Notes under the pieces: model-generated
The model's input: the letters and a program-made list of their open reading frames with translations, nothing else
Database searches by the model: none
Told to the model about the DNA's origin: nothing
Shown here: positions 63,429 to 64,000 of the stretch, piece after piece
How the letters are laid out: the number at the start of each line of letters is the position of its first letter
Position numbering within the stretch: position 1 is the stretch's first letter
Made by a program: the position numbers and the translations under genes
Source of the DNA: Shinisaurus crocodilurus
Lineage: Eukaryota; Chordata; Lepidosauria; Squamata; Shinisauridae
NCBI GenBank assembly: GCA_021292165.1
Contig: CM037876.1
Coordinates: forward strand, 35,733,075 to 35,797,074
Length of the DNA: 64,000 nucleotides
Direction of reading: 5' to 3'

Positions 63429-64000
63429 CCATTACGCACCACCTGTTGTTAAATGAGCTCTTGAGCTCATGAGCTCTTTTTCCTCCCTCTTCATGCAATC
63501 TCACTCTCCTGAGCCTCTTTCTCCATTTCTCTCACCCAGTAATGTTAGTGGCTCAATTTGCTTAGCCCCGACCTCCCTGACTTCCTGATAGCCATAGTCT
63601 AGCCCTTTCCAACCCAAATGCTTCATGTGTGTCCGTGGCCTAGACTTCTGTACACAGTAGCCCTCAGTTTAGACTCTGAGTGGACTTTTGAGCCAATTTC
63701 CCCCACAACTGGAACTTGGTGCATGCATGGATCTTTACAGCATCCAGGTAACCCTTTGTCTTGTGTACTTATTTTGCATTGGTATGTCTGTACTCTATGA
63801 ACATTTTGGAATTAATAGAAATGCCTATAGACAACTAGCTAATTCCCAAAACATAATAATTGTATATATTTTTGTGTGTTTAATAAAATTTCCCCTTTTT
63901 CAAAGAAACCTGTGTGTGTATCATTGGGTCACTTATGTGAAGATGCACTATTGCCAAAGTTAAAAAGTTCATTAACAAGGGTGTATCTTGGAATGTGTGC
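63429..64000. other. No recognised feature
   Basis: No supported gene or repeat up to the window end. Confidence 0.4.

Overview
This window looks like vertebrate nuclear DNA from a squamate reptile (lizard or snake). The main reason is several copies of a tRNA-derived SINE of the Sauria type, with RNA polymerase III boxes, a conserved body and a 3' tail shared with Bov-B LINEs. They lie at about 11740, 14478, 20077, 46757 and 60572. The accompanying repeats fit: CR1 and L2 LINE remains, a 5S-rRNA-derived SINE, pogo/Tigger-like palindromic MITEs, many hAT-type miniature elements and a Helitron. I see no host protein-coding exon, tRNA gene, rRNA gene or CRISPR array that I can support. The stretch is best read as intergenic or intronic DNA built by repeated transposon insertion.

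Layout. 0-10 kb: a complete hAT MITE with an exact 8-bp target-site duplication (703-1109), long foldbacks (2272-2712, 3187-3476, 6126-6375) and an old 5'-truncated LINE (8541-9310). 10-20 kb: CR1/L2-group 3' ends, two Sauria SINEs, a Tigger-like MITE and a GC-rich unit bounded by TATAAGACG-type ends (18453-19538). 20-34 kb: an L2 reverse-transcriptase relic split by a CR1/5S insertion (22490-23790), three palindromic pogo-like MITEs, and a pair of near-identical 624-bp segments at 26281 and 32904. 34-38 kb: GC-rich trinucleotide DNA, two strong hairpins, an LTR-like 3' end, a tRNA-Ala-type SINE and a 5S-derived SINE. 38-49 kb: mostly featureless DNA with scattered hAT MITEs and a SINE broken by two later insertions. 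49-53 kb: a solo LTR with a 5-bp duplication (49576-50214), a younger LINE with a 445-codon open reading frame (50335-51860), and a CR1 split by a foldback element (52466-53235). 55-64 kb: another Tigger-like MITE, CR1, nested hAT elements, a Helitron (58337-59102) and an unassigned pair of opposing open frames near 63 kb.

The most notable structure is the 26/33 kb pair. The copy at 32904-33595 has hAT ends and a perfect 8-bp duplication (TTCTAGAT). Its body is a short hAT hairpin plus about 486 bp of the ordinary DNA that flanks the same hairpin at 26281-26418, including that insertion's own target-site copy. This reads as a hAT element that picked up neighbouring genomic DNA and moved it 6.6 kb with 3 mismatches in 624 bp. 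A second recurrent theme is a family of foldback elements whose ends read GGTTCA(C/G)AC(A/G)ACA. One copy interrupts a CR1 and is flanked by 8-bp near-perfect duplications.

No genes cooperate here. The interactions visible are between transposons: nested insertions, captured flanks and a replaced MITE core. All family assignments were made by eye and not by database search.
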